Positions 1 to 8,817 of a stretch of DNA of 64,000 bases are shown here, piece by piece; the stretch's first letter is position 1; each line of letters starts with the position of its first letter. The translations under genes were made by a program, and so were the position numbers. The notes beneath the pieces are model-generated. The model worked only from the letters and a program-made list of their open reading frames with translations, searched no databases and was not told the origin of the DNA. Source of the stretch: Lysobacteraceae bacterium (GTDB lineage: Bacteria > Pseudomonadota > Gammaproteobacteria > Xanthomonadales > Rhodanobacteraceae); NCBI GenBank assembly GCA_028871555.1, contig JAGWNA010000004.1:43266-107265 (forward strand), written 5' to 3'.

Positions 1-699
1 ACCAATGAAGTCCTCGTCTTCCATCGTGTAGCCCAGCGACTCCGAACCGTTCCACATCTTCCACTTATTGCCGTCTTTGAAGCTAAGACTCTCAATGACA
101 AGGCCCATCTGCACCGTGCTTTCGACCAGGATCTCTTCATCACTGATGGGGCGATAGAACAGCGCCTCATCCGCAGTGGCTTGCACGAGTGGTGCGCCAT
201 TCGTAGAGATCTCGATCTGATTCACGCCAGGCTTAGACAGCGCGGTACCGATAAACTGAGCAGCTGCCTCCCCGGCAGTTCGGTCCAGCGTCAAATGCAA
301 CGCTGGCGTATTCACAACGATGATGTTTCCGGAGTTGTTGGTGACGCTGATGGAGTGATCGTTAATGTGCTGCACCTTCGCCGGCTTCTCCCCCCTCAGG
401 AACCGGTAGAGCTCAATTGATTCTTTGACAGTCGTTGCCACGCTGATGAGATCCGGCAGCATGGGCAGGATGGGCAGCGTTGCCGCGATGGCTGGGGCGA
501 CTTGAAATAAGAGGTTCGTACCGAACGACGCGTGCTTAAACGCCGTGATGTCGGCGGTAACCTGCGCCTCGTCGCCATATAATTTGTGTGCCGCAGCCAC
601 CACGAAATTGGAGAACGCCACCATATTCGCGGCGGCGTCGTAGACGTTCATGGTGCCGTCGTCGACGGCGGGCCCCTGGTAACGCAGCAGGATGCTCAT
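1..699 (-). CDS. Hypothetical protein, C-terminus beyond left edge
   Basis: An open frame of 233 codons runs off the left edge without a stop. It starts at an ATG preceded by GAGGAGGGG, a strong ribosome binding site. The protein begins MSILLRYQGPAVDDG and has a hydrophobic stretch near residues 65-90 (VAPAIAATLPILPMLPDLI). I know no function. The 'RYxGPAxDxGxM' opening reminds me of uncharacterised proteins common on genomic islands, but that is memory, not a search. It lies on the island side of the integrase and its base composition is less GC-rich than the genes to the right. That it is a real gene is likely; its role is unknown. Confidence 0.7.
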   Translation of the reverse strand, partial: MSILLRYQGPAVDDGTMNVYDAAANMVAFSNFVVAAAHKLYGDEAQVTADITAFKHASFGTNLLFQVAPAIAATLPILPMLPDLISVATTVKESIELYRFLRGEKPAKVQHINDHSISVTNNSGNIIVVNTPALHLTLDRTAGEAAAQFIGTALSKPGVNQIEISTNGAPLVQATADEALFYRPISDEEILVESTVQMGLVIESLSFKDGNKWKMWNGSESLGYTMEDEDFIG

Positions 700-1123
700 A
701 CCGCGCCCCTCCTCGCGCTGGTCTTCGGTCATCATCCTTCCTTGCCCCCGTCTCACTCGCCGCGACGCGCGCCCCAAGCGCTTATGTAGCACGGAGGGTA
801 CCGGCCCACAAACTTGTTTACCTAAAGCAGCTGAAAGTGCTCGGGAAAGCACCCACGTACGATCTACACGACGAGAACGGTACCCGCCCACTCCGTCCTT
901 GATTGACCGCAGACAGGACGCCTGCTGTGCGGGTACTCCTGTGCCGATACGCCAGTGAGTACCGCTGCGCGACGCCCACTGGCAACGGCAGCCGTATGCG
1001 GCCCTGCGAGATCTGGCCGCTGTGCGGCCTACTCGACGTCACCCCCGTTACGCCGGGCGGCTCCCGGCCGGCCACAGATCATCATCGATCAATTGTGTGC
1101 CGCATGTGCTCCGGCACGCGCAA
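700..1123. other. Intergenic region, nothing recognised
   Basis: These 424 bases separate the left partial gene from the DUF6941-like gene. Short frames exist on both strands but none has a convincing start, ribosome site or recognisable protein. No clear hairpin terminator was seen. The part just before 700 presumably carries the promoter of the left gene. Confidence 0.4.
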
Positions 1124-1603
1124 TTAGTCAGCGCTGAGCCCTTCGTTTGAGACAAATGTGAGGGACGGGGCCGGATACTCCTCTCCCTCCGGCCCGTATG
1201 CTCGGATTCGCAGAACCGTTGGCCCCTCGACATGCAATGGCGCAAAGACGAGGAAGCTTGTCATCGACTTGAATTTGCCCGAAAACTGCAGCTCACGGGG
1301 CGCGACTCCCGAGGCGATCTCAATCTGGTTTTCAATCTCTGAAGACACGCCTTTAATGACTGGAGTAACGGGCACTTCGGCAATAAGCGTTTCACCAAGC
1401 CACGCTTTGAAGCCGATGGCATCAGGCGCCGCCTCCATGGGGCCGATGACTCGCAGCATCACGGCGATTTTTGGCAGCGTGACTGGGAACGAGTTGATGC
1501 CGCAGATGCCGTTGAAGACGCCCACGAGGGTGATTTTTCCACCGATTTCCTGACGCACGTCCTCGCAGAAGACCGTTGTCAGGTGCGTCTCAAACATGGA
1601 CAT
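1124..1603 (-). CDS. DUF6941-like hypothetical protein
   Basis: This is a 159-residue cytoplasmic protein without signal peptide or membrane segment. The opening (THLTTVFCEDVRQEIGGK, then LVGVFNG) matches my memory of the DUF6941 family, whose function is unknown. The ATG has GGAG six bases upstream. The frame overlaps the end of the antitoxin gene by 14 bases (1590-1603), so it is probably the third gene of the toxin-antitoxin transcript. What it contributes to that unit cannot be told from sequence; it could be a passenger, a chaperone-like partner or an unrelated cargo gene. Confidence 0.65.
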   Translation of the reverse strand: MSMFETHLTTVFCEDVRQEIGGKITLVGVFNGICGINSFPVTLPKIAVMLRVIGPMEAAPDAIGFKAWLGETLIAEVPVTPVIKGVSSEIENQIEIASGVAPRELQFSGKFKSMTSFLVFAPLHVEGPTVLRIRAYGPEGEEYPAPSLTFVSNEGLSAD

Positions 1604-2063
1604 TCTTGCTCCGTTTTTCTGCCTTCAGTTGATCTTGATGTTGAAGTGCAGTGTCAAGCCCATTCATATCCAGTCCTAGCGCAGTGGCCAACTTGCGAGC
1701 AGTCGACATGAAGATGTCTTGGCCGGACTCGATGCGCGCCACGTGAGGTTGCTTGGTGCCGATCATGTCGGCAAGCATCGCTTGAGACATGCCCTTTGCC
1801 ATGCGAAGGGAGCGGATGGTTACACCGTCTTCCCCCAGCATTTCCGCGACGAGTTCCTTCCGGGCTTCAGCCAACAGAGCAGCCCGGATGGGATCCTTTT
1901 CTAGGGCAGCCATCCTCTCCGAAACGCGACGCACGCGCTTCGGCAGCACTTCCGGTGTTGAGGGCACAGAAAACTGATAGACCTGTGCTGACTCAGTGCA
2001 AGAACCGATCGGGAGATCAGCTGCACTGTCGACGTACTCAACCGAGGAGCTCAAGGTACGCAT
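1590..2063 (-). CDS. XRE-family antitoxin (HigA-like)
   Basis: The 157-residue protein has a disordered N-terminus and a C-terminal helix-turn-helix of the XRE/Cro type (TIRSLRMAKGMSQAMLADMI then GTKQPHVARIESG). It follows and overlaps the RelE/HigB-like toxin gene by 26 bases, the toxin-first order typical of HigBA modules. The ATG at 2063 was chosen because it gives this usual overlap; longer in-frame starts exist at 2096 and 2129 (the latter TTG) inside the toxin gene. By family it should neutralise the toxin and repress the operon. At about 157 residues it is longer than typical HigA (about 100); the extra N-terminal portion may bind the toxin. Confidence 0.75.
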   Translation of the reverse strand: MRTLSSSVEYVDSAADLPIGSCTESAQVYQFSVPSTPEVLPKRVRRVSERMAALEKDPIRAALLAEARKELVAEMLGEDGVTIRSLRMAKGMSQAMLADMIGTKQPHVARIESGQDIFMSTARKLATALGLDMNGLDTALQHQDQLKAEKRSKNVHV

Positions 2064-2445
2064 TGACGATACGCTTAGTCCGAGGGTCATCTGGTTCATA
2101 GTTGTATGTCGATCGAGGAAAAATTCCAAGGATATGGTGGTGCTTTTTCAATGGAACAAACGCGTAGACCAACCGGTAGCGGCGGCCGCACCGTTCAAGC
2201 TCCCACAACTTAAGGCGCCAAAAATTGCGCCCGAGGCGCATCTGAGAGGTGAGTTGGCACACGTGAAATGGGTGCTCACCCCATCTGTCATCGCCAAAGT
2301 CGTGCTGCGTGAGGCGATCCAACAGATCCTGGTCGCCTGAGAGTTCATCCAGGAACACATCGATTCTGGCGGCGGCCTTCGGATCAGACTCGTACAAGGC
2401 ATCGAGATCATCTTCCGCGTCTTCATGTACAAGTAAGTGTAGCAC
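2038..2445 (-). CDS. RelE/ParE-superfamily toxin (HigB-like)
   Basis: The 135-residue protein has the compact basic-aromatic core of RelE/HigB toxins (RNFWRLKLWELE, then RRYRLVYAF and HHHILGIFPRS). Family members are mostly ribosome-dependent mRNA interferases, with some gyrase poisons; which applies here is not visible. It starts with GTG at 2445 (reads MLHLLVHEDAEDDLDAL). The antitoxin gene overlaps its 3' end and a DUF6941-like gene follows. The module sits a few hundred bases from the integrase, a typical place for an island-stabilising addiction module. Confidence 0.75.
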   Translation of the reverse strand: MLHLLVHEDAEDDLDALYESDPKAAARIDVFLDELSGDQDLLDRLTQHDFGDDRWGEHPFHVCQLTSQMRLGRNFWRLKLWELERCGRRYRLVYAFVPLKKHHHILGIFPRSTYNYEPDDPRTKRIVNAYLELLG

Positions 2446-2777
2446 TATAACGGCCTAGTTATATTCGTCAATCCTGACGTTGGTCACATTGTCGCACACT
2501 TACAGAAAAGAGCTGAATTTTTTATCTTTTTAAATCAACAACTTAAACTATACGCAGTCAAGTCCGCCTAGAGCAAATGTGAATCGTGGTGCATCTTGCC
2601 ATTCAGCGCCGAGCCGCGAACGCGCCTTTGGGAGCGAGGGGCGCAGCCTCGCGGATACGCCCTTTTCCTATCGCGGACGCCGCGGGCCGCACGGCTCCAC
2701 TTCCAGCGCCCCAGCTCACTCCCTTTCTGTCAAATCCGCTTTTCAGCTTTCGCAGACCTCTCGTGTGGAGCTACCAG
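2446..2777. other. AT-rich intergenic segment between TA module and integrase
   Basis: The stretch 2446-2580 is strikingly AT-rich (for example 2515-2560) compared with the rest of the window and should hold the promoter of the leftward toxin-antitoxin operon. The part 2580-2777 is GC-rich, with no credible gene and no recognised terminator. Confidence 0.4.
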
Positions 2778-3812
2778 TCACCCCAACTTCTTCGCCAGAT
2801 CCTCAGCCCGCGGGTGGTAGTAGCGCTGAAGCATCCGTAGATCTTTGTGACCCGTAACGCTGCCCAGCTCGACCAAGTTCGGCAGCTTCGTCGAAAGCCG
2901 GCTCGTTGCTTCGTGCCGCAGGTCGTGGAAATGCAGGTTCGAGATGCCCGCTCGGGCCGTGACGCGATTCCACGCCAGCTTTACGGCGTTGGCGGCGACC
3001 GGGAACACGCGTGGTTCGTCGGGATCGCGCGGCAAGTCCTTGAGGATCTTCACAGCGCGCCGAGACAACGGCACCGTCCGCGCATCGCCGTTCTTTGTAT
3101 CGGGCAGGTGCGCCGTGGCGCGGGAGAGATCGACGTGTTCCCAGCGCAGGCCGACCAACTCGCCCAGGCGCATGGCCGTTTCCAATGCGACCAGCACCAG
3201 GGGCTTGATCCATGGATTACGCGTGCCGACCCGGTAGTTCCCCGATCGCCTCGCGCCCAAGGTGGGCGCCGCACGATCCTCCAGCGCTTCGAGCAAGCGC
3301 GCTTCCTCGTCGTCGTCCAACCGCCTGTCCCGGGCCTTGCTCGGTGGCGGCAACCGGATCGCGGTCACTGGATTCTCCGGCAACGCGATCAAGAGATCCT
3401 TCCGCGCCCATGTGATGACACCGCCCAGCGTCTGCAACTCACGGCGTACCGTGGCGGGCGCCACCGCTCGCAAGCGTTCGTCGCGCCAGGCAGTCAGCGC
3501 CTCCGGGGTCAGGGCAGCGAGGCGCAGATGACCGAAGTCCTCATGCAAACGGGCAAGGTGGTAGTGCAGCACCTTGGCCGATTTCAACTTGGCGGCCTTC
3601 TCCCGCTCGTAGCGTTCCAGCAAATTCCGAAACAGCAGCTTTTCGGCCGTGCGATAGTCACGCTGCTGGCGGTGATGAACGTCCCGTTCCTCGCTGGCTC
3701 CCCAAGCATCGGCCTCGGCCTTGGTGCGGAAGGTCTTGGAGGCTTCCCGGCCACCTTTCAGTCGAACGCGGGCGCGCCATCGACCATTGGGCCATTGAGT
3801 GATGCTTGCCAT
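2778..3812 (-). CDS. Tyrosine recombinase (island/phage integrase)
   Basis: This 344-residue site-specific recombinase has an N-terminal arm-binding segment (residues 1-55, begins MASITQWPNGRWRARV), a SAM-like core-binding domain (about 55-150) and a C-terminal catalytic domain. The active-site set is complete: R215 (AMRLGE), K240 (DTKNGD), H296 and R299 (HDLRH), H322 (GHKD) and nucleophile Y331 (QRYYHP). It reads leftwards about 100 bases from a duplicated tRNA-Pro 3' half, its presumed target. It should catalyse integration and excision of the island to its left. Length and motifs suggest it is functional. Confidence 0.93.
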   Translation of the reverse strand: MASITQWPNGRWRARVRLKGGREASKTFRTKAEADAWGASEERDVHHRQQRDYRTAEKLLFRNLLERYEREKAAKLKSAKVLHYHLARLHEDFGHLRLAALTPEALTAWRDERLRAVAPATVRRELQTLGGVITWARKDLLIALPENPVTAIRLPPPSKARDRRLDDDEEARLLEALEDRAAPTLGARRSGNYRVGTRNPWIKPLVLVALETAMRLGELVGLRWEHVDLSRATAHLPDTKNGDARTVPLSRRAVKILKDLPRDPDEPRVFPVAANAVKLAWNRVTARAGISNLHFHDLRHEATSRLSTKLPNLVELGSVTGHKDLRMLQRYYHPRAEDLAKKLG

Positions 3813-3910
3813 CGGTTGACGCCTCTATGCGGTTTCCCAGTGGCCTAGAATTGGCCTAATGAGGCAAAAAATAGCTGACAAATCGCATAGGATCAACGTT
3901 CCATTTGAAG

Positions 3911-3955
<45 letters not shown>

Positions 3956-3971
3956 AGAAAGACCACGAATC

Positions 3972-4002
3972 AGGCCACCTCGCATCGGGTGGCCTTTTTT
4001 TT
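3972..4002 (+). terminator. Rho-independent terminator behind the tRNA-Pro remnant
   Basis: An 8-bp perfect stem AGGCCACC/GGTGGCCT with an 8-base loop is followed by eight Ts. It lies 17 bases after the CCA of the tRNA remnant and is probably the original terminator of the proline tRNA gene. Confidence 0.85.
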
Positions 4003-4293
4003 GTGGCGCCCGCATGCCGACTGCAAGCCGGCGATGCCGGCGTCCGGGCCGCCGCGCACCGCACACCGTACGCGCATCGGCAAGCCGGATTGCCCTGCAC
4101 GGCATTGGCTCGCGCCGCGCCCCGGATCCAGGCACTTGCGATCCGGGATCGCTGCGGCGGAGCGGCCGGGATGGCTCAATCCAGGCTGAACGGATCGCGC
4201 CGCCCCCGTTCCGGCTGTCAACGGCTCCGCGCTGCCGGCGTTTTTGTCTCGACCGGTGCACACCCGTGCATCGAATCATCACGGGAGATCGTC

Positions 4294-4647
4294 ATGCGCC
4301 ATTCCGTTCGCAGCACCAGCCTGCTCCTGATCGGCTTCATCGCCGTTGCCATTGCCGTGCCATCCATCGCCACTGAACGTCACGATCACGATGGCCATTT
4401 TGCGAAGCACCACCCCCGTCGCGATCAGGTGCTTGACCGTACGCAACGCCAGAATCACCGCATCACGCATGAGGTCCGCGAAGGTGATCTGTCCCATGGC
4501 CAAGCCCATGCCTTGCGTCTCAACGATCGTTCGATAGCGCAGCAACAGCGCGCCGCCGCGAAGGCAAACGGCGGCTTCATCACCAGGCAGCAGCAGAAGA
4601 GCCTGAACGCCGAACTCAACTCGAACAGCAAGTTGATCGGGCACTGA
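4294..4647 (+). CDS. Small exported hypothetical protein
   Basis: The 117-residue product has a classical signal peptide (MRHSVRSTSLLLIGFIAVAI, cleavage near VPSIA-TE). The mature part is basic and rich in His, Gln and Asn, with the pattern QNHRITHEVREGDLS then QAHALRLNDRSIAQQQR. Similar short periplasmic proteins with 'R-I-x-x-G-V/E-x-x-G-x-L-T/S' repeats are common in Xanthomonadales and Burkholderiales and have no assigned role. GGGAGA lies eight bases before the ATG. It is the first apparently chromosomal gene to the right of the attachment site. Confidence 0.7.
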   Translation: MRHSVRSTSLLLIGFIAVAIAVPSIATERHDHDGHFAKHHPRRDQVLDRTQRQNHRITHEVREGDLSHGQAHALRLNDRSIAQQQRAAAKANGGFITRQQQKSLNAELNSNSKLIGH

Positions 4648-4740
4648 ACATGCTCCCTGCGATCGGGCGCGATACTCCGGCATCCGGCAATGTCTGCGGG
4701 ATCATGCCCCAGCCACCCTGATTGCAGCAGCCAATCCCGC

Positions 4741-5365
4741 ACGATCGAGCAGGAGGGGGAGTTGCCTCCCCCCTCCTCTCACACCACCGTACGTGCGGTT
4801 CCGCATACGGCGGTTCATGAAAGACACTGGAGTCGTCGCGACGTATCAAGCAGCGACACCAGCCCCAGACGATCAAAGAAGAACCTCCTCCGGAAGGCGG
4901 CATTCATGTGGCTCGCACCACTGTTCCACCACCCCCCGTTGATTGAAGGCCGAGCGGAACGCTCGCTCCTGCGCCAGCCCCGCCTTCATCAGGTTTCGGC
5001 ACGCGTATCTCCAGGCGCTTCCACTGCCGCCACAACATGCAACGCAGCTTGCGCCTGAGCCAGCCGTCTAACTCCTCCAGCCTCCGGCCCCCCGCTTGGT
5101 TTCGGTCAGCCTGAAGTGGGCCGCCCAGCCGCGCAGGACCGGATTCAGTTCGGCGATGGCATGGCTCAGACTTCGCCCTCTCGCCCCTTTGAGCACTTCG
5201 CGGGTTTTGCCTTCCAGCCGTTTCAGGCTGGCCGGCGCGATCCGCAGCTTTGAAGCCTTGGGCCAGCTCAGGCTGCAGCCCAGAAACTTCCTCTTCCACG
5301 GCGACGCCACCGCGCTCTTGGCCTCATTGACCCTGAGCTTGAGCCGCTTCGGTAAGTATCCCCGG
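4741..5365 (-). mobile_element. Degenerate 3' part of a group II intron
   Basis: On the minus strand the end of a reverse transcriptase/maturase frame is followed (about 4817-4780) by a domain-V-like hairpin, GAACCGCCGTATGCGG with partner CCGCACGTACGG, and then a GGAGGGGGGAG/CTCCCCCTCC stem that looks like domain VI, ending near 4741. The 5' intron domains and most of the protein gene are missing. It is an inactive remnant, inserted or rearranged next to a broken integrase gene. Confidence 0.75.
4816..5365 (-). pseudogene. Reverse transcriptase/maturase fragment of the group II intron
   Basis: Readable pieces match the C-terminal part of group II intron proteins: LKLRVNEAKSAVASPWKRKF, then RIAPASLKRLEGKTREVL, IAELNPVLRGWAAHFRLTET, and after a frameshift near 5100-5070 LEELDGWLRRKLRCMLWRQW, ending in the typical RRLQCLS before a stop at 4816. 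The polymerase domain with the YADD active site is absent. At least two frame changes are needed to read it through, so it cannot encode a working maturase. Confidence 0.8.
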
Positions 5366-5499
5366 CCTTTCTCCGCTTGCGGAGTCGCGCCCGCGCCATT
5401 TCCGGATCGCGCGCCGGGGTCTGCCTGCCCCGTCTTCTTGATGATGGCGTGCAGGACACGATGCATTCGCCCACCACGGTGCAGTAGTCGGCGGCGATT

Positions 5500-5640
5500 C
5501 AAGTAGTCGTGGCGGTCGTGGTGCTTGGCCTGCACGCCACCCAGCCCGTGGTTTCGAAGCCGGGCGCGAATCTCCATGCTCACGGCAGCGGCAGCAAGGC
5601 GCGTTTCCACGGTGCGACGCAGGTCGCCCAGCGACGTGCC
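5500..5640 (-). pseudogene. C-terminal fragment of a second tyrosine recombinase
   Basis: Read from 5640 leftwards the frame gives DLRRTVETRLAAAAVSMEIR, then NHGLGGVQAKHHDRHDYL. This is the HxLRRT...GVxxxIRxxLLxH...YxRHDY pattern of P4/phage-type integrases near the catalytic tyrosine. The first catalytic His of HDLRR is replaced by Gly, and the sequence breaks off right after DYL at the junction with unrelated or intron-derived sequence. No upstream catalytic domain is present. It marks an earlier, decayed integration event at this spot. Confidence 0.65.
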
Positions 5641-5691
5641 GTACCACTCTGTCGACGTCCTTATTTCGAGCAGCGTGAAGTCTGGGTCCGG

Positions 5692-8600
5692 TCACACCTC
5701 CAGCCGATCGTCCGGCCGCGCCACCAGCATGTACAGCACGGGCATCAGGAACACGCTGATCAGCAGCCGGGTGAACAGGCCGCTGACGATGACCAGGGCG
5801 AACGGCCGCTGGGTGTCGGTGCCGATGCCGGTGGCGAGCGCCGCGGGCAGCAGGCCCAGGGCCGCCACCAGTGCGGTCATCATGATCGGGCGCAGGCGCA
5901 GGATCGCGCCTTCGCGGATGGCTTGGGCGAGGGTGGTGCCGTTGCGGCGCAGTTCGTTGACATAGGACACGTAGACGACGGCGGTCTGCACCGAGACGCC
6001 GAACAGGGCCAGGAAGCCGATGCCGGAGGATACCGAGAACGGCGTGCCGGTGATCCACAATGCCACGATGCCACCCACCGGGGCCGACAGCACGACGCCG
6101 AGCACGGTGATGAAGGGAAACTTGAAGTTGCTGTAGAGGGCGAACAGCAGCAGGAAGATCAGGCCCAGGGTCAGCGGCAGAATCACGTTCAACTGGTGGC
6201 GTGAAGCGGTGTACTGCGTGTATTCCCCGCCCCAGTCCAGGCGATAGCCCTGCGGCAGCGCGATCTTCCGCTTGACCTGTCCGATGGCGTCGCCCACCGC
6301 GCCGGCCAGGTCGCGTCCCTGCACCGAGAACTGCACGCCGATGTAGCGCGAATTGTCCTGGCGGTAAATGAACGAGGCGCCGTTGGTCACCCGGATATCC
6401 GCGAACTGCTTGAGCGGAATCTGCTGCCCGCCGGGTGTGGCCACCAGGATGTTGCCGATTTCCCCGGGGTTGTCGCGATACCGGCGCTCGAGGCGGACGA
6501 CCAGATCGAACTGCTTTTCGCCCTGCACCACCTGGGTCGCCACGCTGCCGCCGATGGCGGTCTGGATCACGCCATTGATGTCGTCCACGTTCAAGCCGTA
6601 GCGGGCGATCTGCGCACGGTCGATCCTGATGCTCAGGCTCGGCTGGCCGAGTTCCTTCACCAGGGTCACGTCGCGGATGCCGCGCACCTGCTGCAGCACC
6701 CGCTTGATGGCTTTGCCTTTCTGCTGCAGCGTATTCAGATCCGGGCCGAAGACCTTGACGGCAAGCGCGCTTTTCAGCCCCGTTTCCGCCTCGTCCACCG
6801 CATCCTCCGCGGGCTGGGTGTAGTTGAACGTGATGCCGGGGAAGGACTCGAGCTTGCGGTTGATCGCCGCGATCAGTTCCGGCTTGGTGTGGTACGCCCC
6901 GTTCCACTGCGAATAGGGCTTCAGGCCCACGTAGAACTCGACGTTGAAGAAGCCGGTGGAATCGGTGCCGTCGTCGGGACGCCCGAGCTCGGAGGCGACC
7001 GTGGTGACTTCGGGGAACGAGCTCAATATGTCGCGTATCTTCGGCGCGATCCTGGCCGATTCGTCGAACGAGATGGTGTACGGCATCGTGGCGCGCACCC
7101 ACAGCGCACCCTCGTCCATGTGCGGCATGAACTCCGCACCGATGCGCGGAATCAGCAGCAGCGACGCCAGCAGCAGGATCGCCGAACCGGCGGTGACGCC
7201 CCACGGACGGGCCAGGCAGAAATCCAGGCCCTTGACGTAACCCGACTTGATCCATTCAAAGGCGGCGTTGTGCCGCTCGCGCACGCCCTTGCGCATGAAC
7301 CACGCACACAGCACCGGCAGCAGTGTCAGCGTGACCGCCAGCGAGCCGACCAGGGCGAAGATCATCGTGTCGGCCATCGGCTTGAACAACGTGCCCGAAG
7401 GCCCCGCCAGCACATAGATCGGCAGGAAGCTGACCACGATCACCGCGACGGCGTAGAACAGCGGGCGATCCACTTCCGCCGCTGCGTCGCGGATGATTTC
7501 CCTGACGTTGAGCGGCGTCCCTTCGCGCAGTGCGATCTGGCGGTAGATGTTTTCCACCATCACCACCGCGCCGTCCACCAGGATGCCGAAATCCACCGCG
7601 CCGATGGACAGCAGGTTGGCCGAGGCGTTTTGCACATCGAGACAGACGAACGCGAACAGCAGGGCCAGCGGGATGGTGGTGGCGACGATCAACCCCGCAC
7701 GGAAATCGTAGAGAAAGAAGATCAGGACCACCACCACCAGCAGCATGCCGCGCAGCAGGTTCTGCTCCACGGTCCCGGTGGTCAGCTTGATCAGGTCGAT
7801 ACGATCGTAGAATGGATGCACCTTGACGTCTTTGGGCAGGATCTGCTCGTTGAGCTCCCTGGTTTTCGCTTCGACCCGCTTCAGCACGTCCTGGGTCTTT
7901 TCGCCGGTACGCTGCAGGATCACGCCCTCCACGGCGTCATTCTGCTTCTGGTAGCCGAATTCACCCAGGCGCGGCGCGATGCCGATGACCACGCGGCCGA
8001 CATCCTTGACCAGGACCGGGGTGCCGTCGTGCACCGCCAGCACCACGTTGCCGATGTCCTCGATGCTTTCCAGGCGGCCCTTGCCGCGCACGTAGTAGAA
8101 CTGGCCGCCCTGCGAATAGAAGCCGCCGCCGGCGTTGTTGTTGTTTGCCGCCAGTGCCGCCTTCACCTGGGTTGCCGACAGGCCGACCGCCGCCATCCTG
8201 GTCTGATCGAGCAGCACCTGGTATTGCATGGTGCCGCCACCGAAACCCGAATCGTCGGCCACGCCGGGAACGGATTTGTACTGCGGCGAAACCACCCAGT
8301 CGTCGATCGTCTTGAGCTCCATCGGCGAGCGGTCGGGGCTTTGCAGCACGTAGCGGTAGATCAGGCCCGAGGGCGACGACATCGGCGACACCGACGGGGT
8401 CACGCCGTCGGGCAGACCCAGACCGCCCATCCGGTTGAACACCTCCTGCCGGGCGAAATAGTTGTCGGTACCGCCGTGGAACGTGATGATGACGTCGGAC
8501 AATCCGTACAGCGAGATCGAGCGGATCGTGGCCGTCTTCGGAATGCCGTTCATGCCGATTTCGACGGGCACCGTGATCAGCCGCTCCACTTCCTCGGCGG

Positions 8601-8817
8601 CGTGCCCGGGCCACTGGGTGATGATCTCGACGATCGGTGGCGACAGATCCGGATACGCATCCACCGGCAGGCGCGCCAGCGAACGCGTGCCGGCGCCGGT
8701 CAGCATCAGCGTCATCAGCAGGACGAGCAGGGGCTGCGCCAGCGACGAAGCCACGATCCGGTTCATGATCGAAGCCGTGCGCGGCACGGACTCGGTGGAG
8801 GGAAGTTGCTCGCTCAT
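5692..8817 (-). CDS. Heavy-metal efflux RND pump (CzcA/CusA family)
   Basis: The 1041-residue inner-membrane proton/cation antiporter has the usual RND plan: TM1 near residue 30, a large periplasmic loop, TM2-6 around 350-500, a second loop and TM8-12 at the C-end. TM4 carries DFGILVDGAVVMVEN, with D409, D415 and E422 spaced exactly as the CzcA proton-relay acids, which places it in the heavy-metal (HME) subfamily and nearer Czc than Cus. Which metal is exported cannot be told. It is the last gene of an OMF-MFP-RND operon; its ATG overlaps the adaptor stop codon by four bases (ATGA). It is full length and apparently intact. Confidence 0.92.
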   Translation of the reverse strand: MSEQLPSTESVPRTASIMNRIVASSLAQPLLVLLMTLMLTGAGTRSLARLPVDAYPDLSPPIVEIITQWPGHAAEEVERLITVPVEIGMNGIPKTATIRSISLYGLSDVIITFHGGTDNYFARQEVFNRMGGLGLPDGVTPSVSPMSSPSGLIYRYVLQSPDRSPMELKTIDDWVVSPQYKSVPGVADDSGFGGGTMQYQVLLDQTRMAAVGLSATQVKAALAANNNNAGGGFYSQGGQFYYVRGKGRLESIEDIGNVVLAVHDGTPVLVKDVGRVVIGIAPRLGEFGYQKQNDAVEGVILQRTGEKTQDVLKRVEAKTRELNEQILPKDVKVHPFYDRIDLIKLTTGTVEQNLLRGMLLVVVVLIFFLYDFRAGLIVATTIPLALLFAFVCLDVQNASANLLSIGAVDFGILVDGAVVMVENIYRQIALREGTPLNVREIIRDAAAEVDRPLFYAVAVIVVSFLPIYVLAGPSGTLFKPMADTMIFALVGSLAVTLTLLPVLCAWFMRKGVRERHNAAFEWIKSGYVKGLDFCLARPWGVTAGSAILLLASLLLIPRIGAEFMPHMDEGALWVRATMPYTISFDESARIAPKIRDILSSFPEVTTVASELGRPDDGTDSTGFFNVEFYVGLKPYSQWNGAYHTKPELIAAINRKLESFPGITFNYTQPAEDAVDEAETGLKSALAVKVFGPDLNTLQQKGKAIKRVLQQVRGIRDVTLVKELGQPSLSIRIDRAQIARYGLNVDDINGVIQTAIGGSVATQVVQGEKQFDLVVRLERRYRDNPGEIGNILVATPGGQQIPLKQFADIRVTNGASFIYRQDNSRYIGVQFSVQGRDLAGAVGDAIGQVKRKIALPQGYRLDWGGEYTQYTASRHQLNVILPLTLGLIFLLLFALYSNFKFPFITVLGVVLSAPVGGIVALWITGTPFSVSSGIGFLALFGVSVQTAVVYVSYVNELRRNGTTLAQAIREGAILRLRPIMMTALVAALGLLPAALATGIGTDTQRPFALVIVSGLFTRLLISVFLMPVLYMLVARPDDRLEV

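Noticed and set aside
2440..2475. TTGACG and TATAGT as a promoter for the toxin gene
   Set aside because: The -10 overlaps the GTG start codon, so transcription would begin inside the gene; probably coincidence or the true start is elsewhere.
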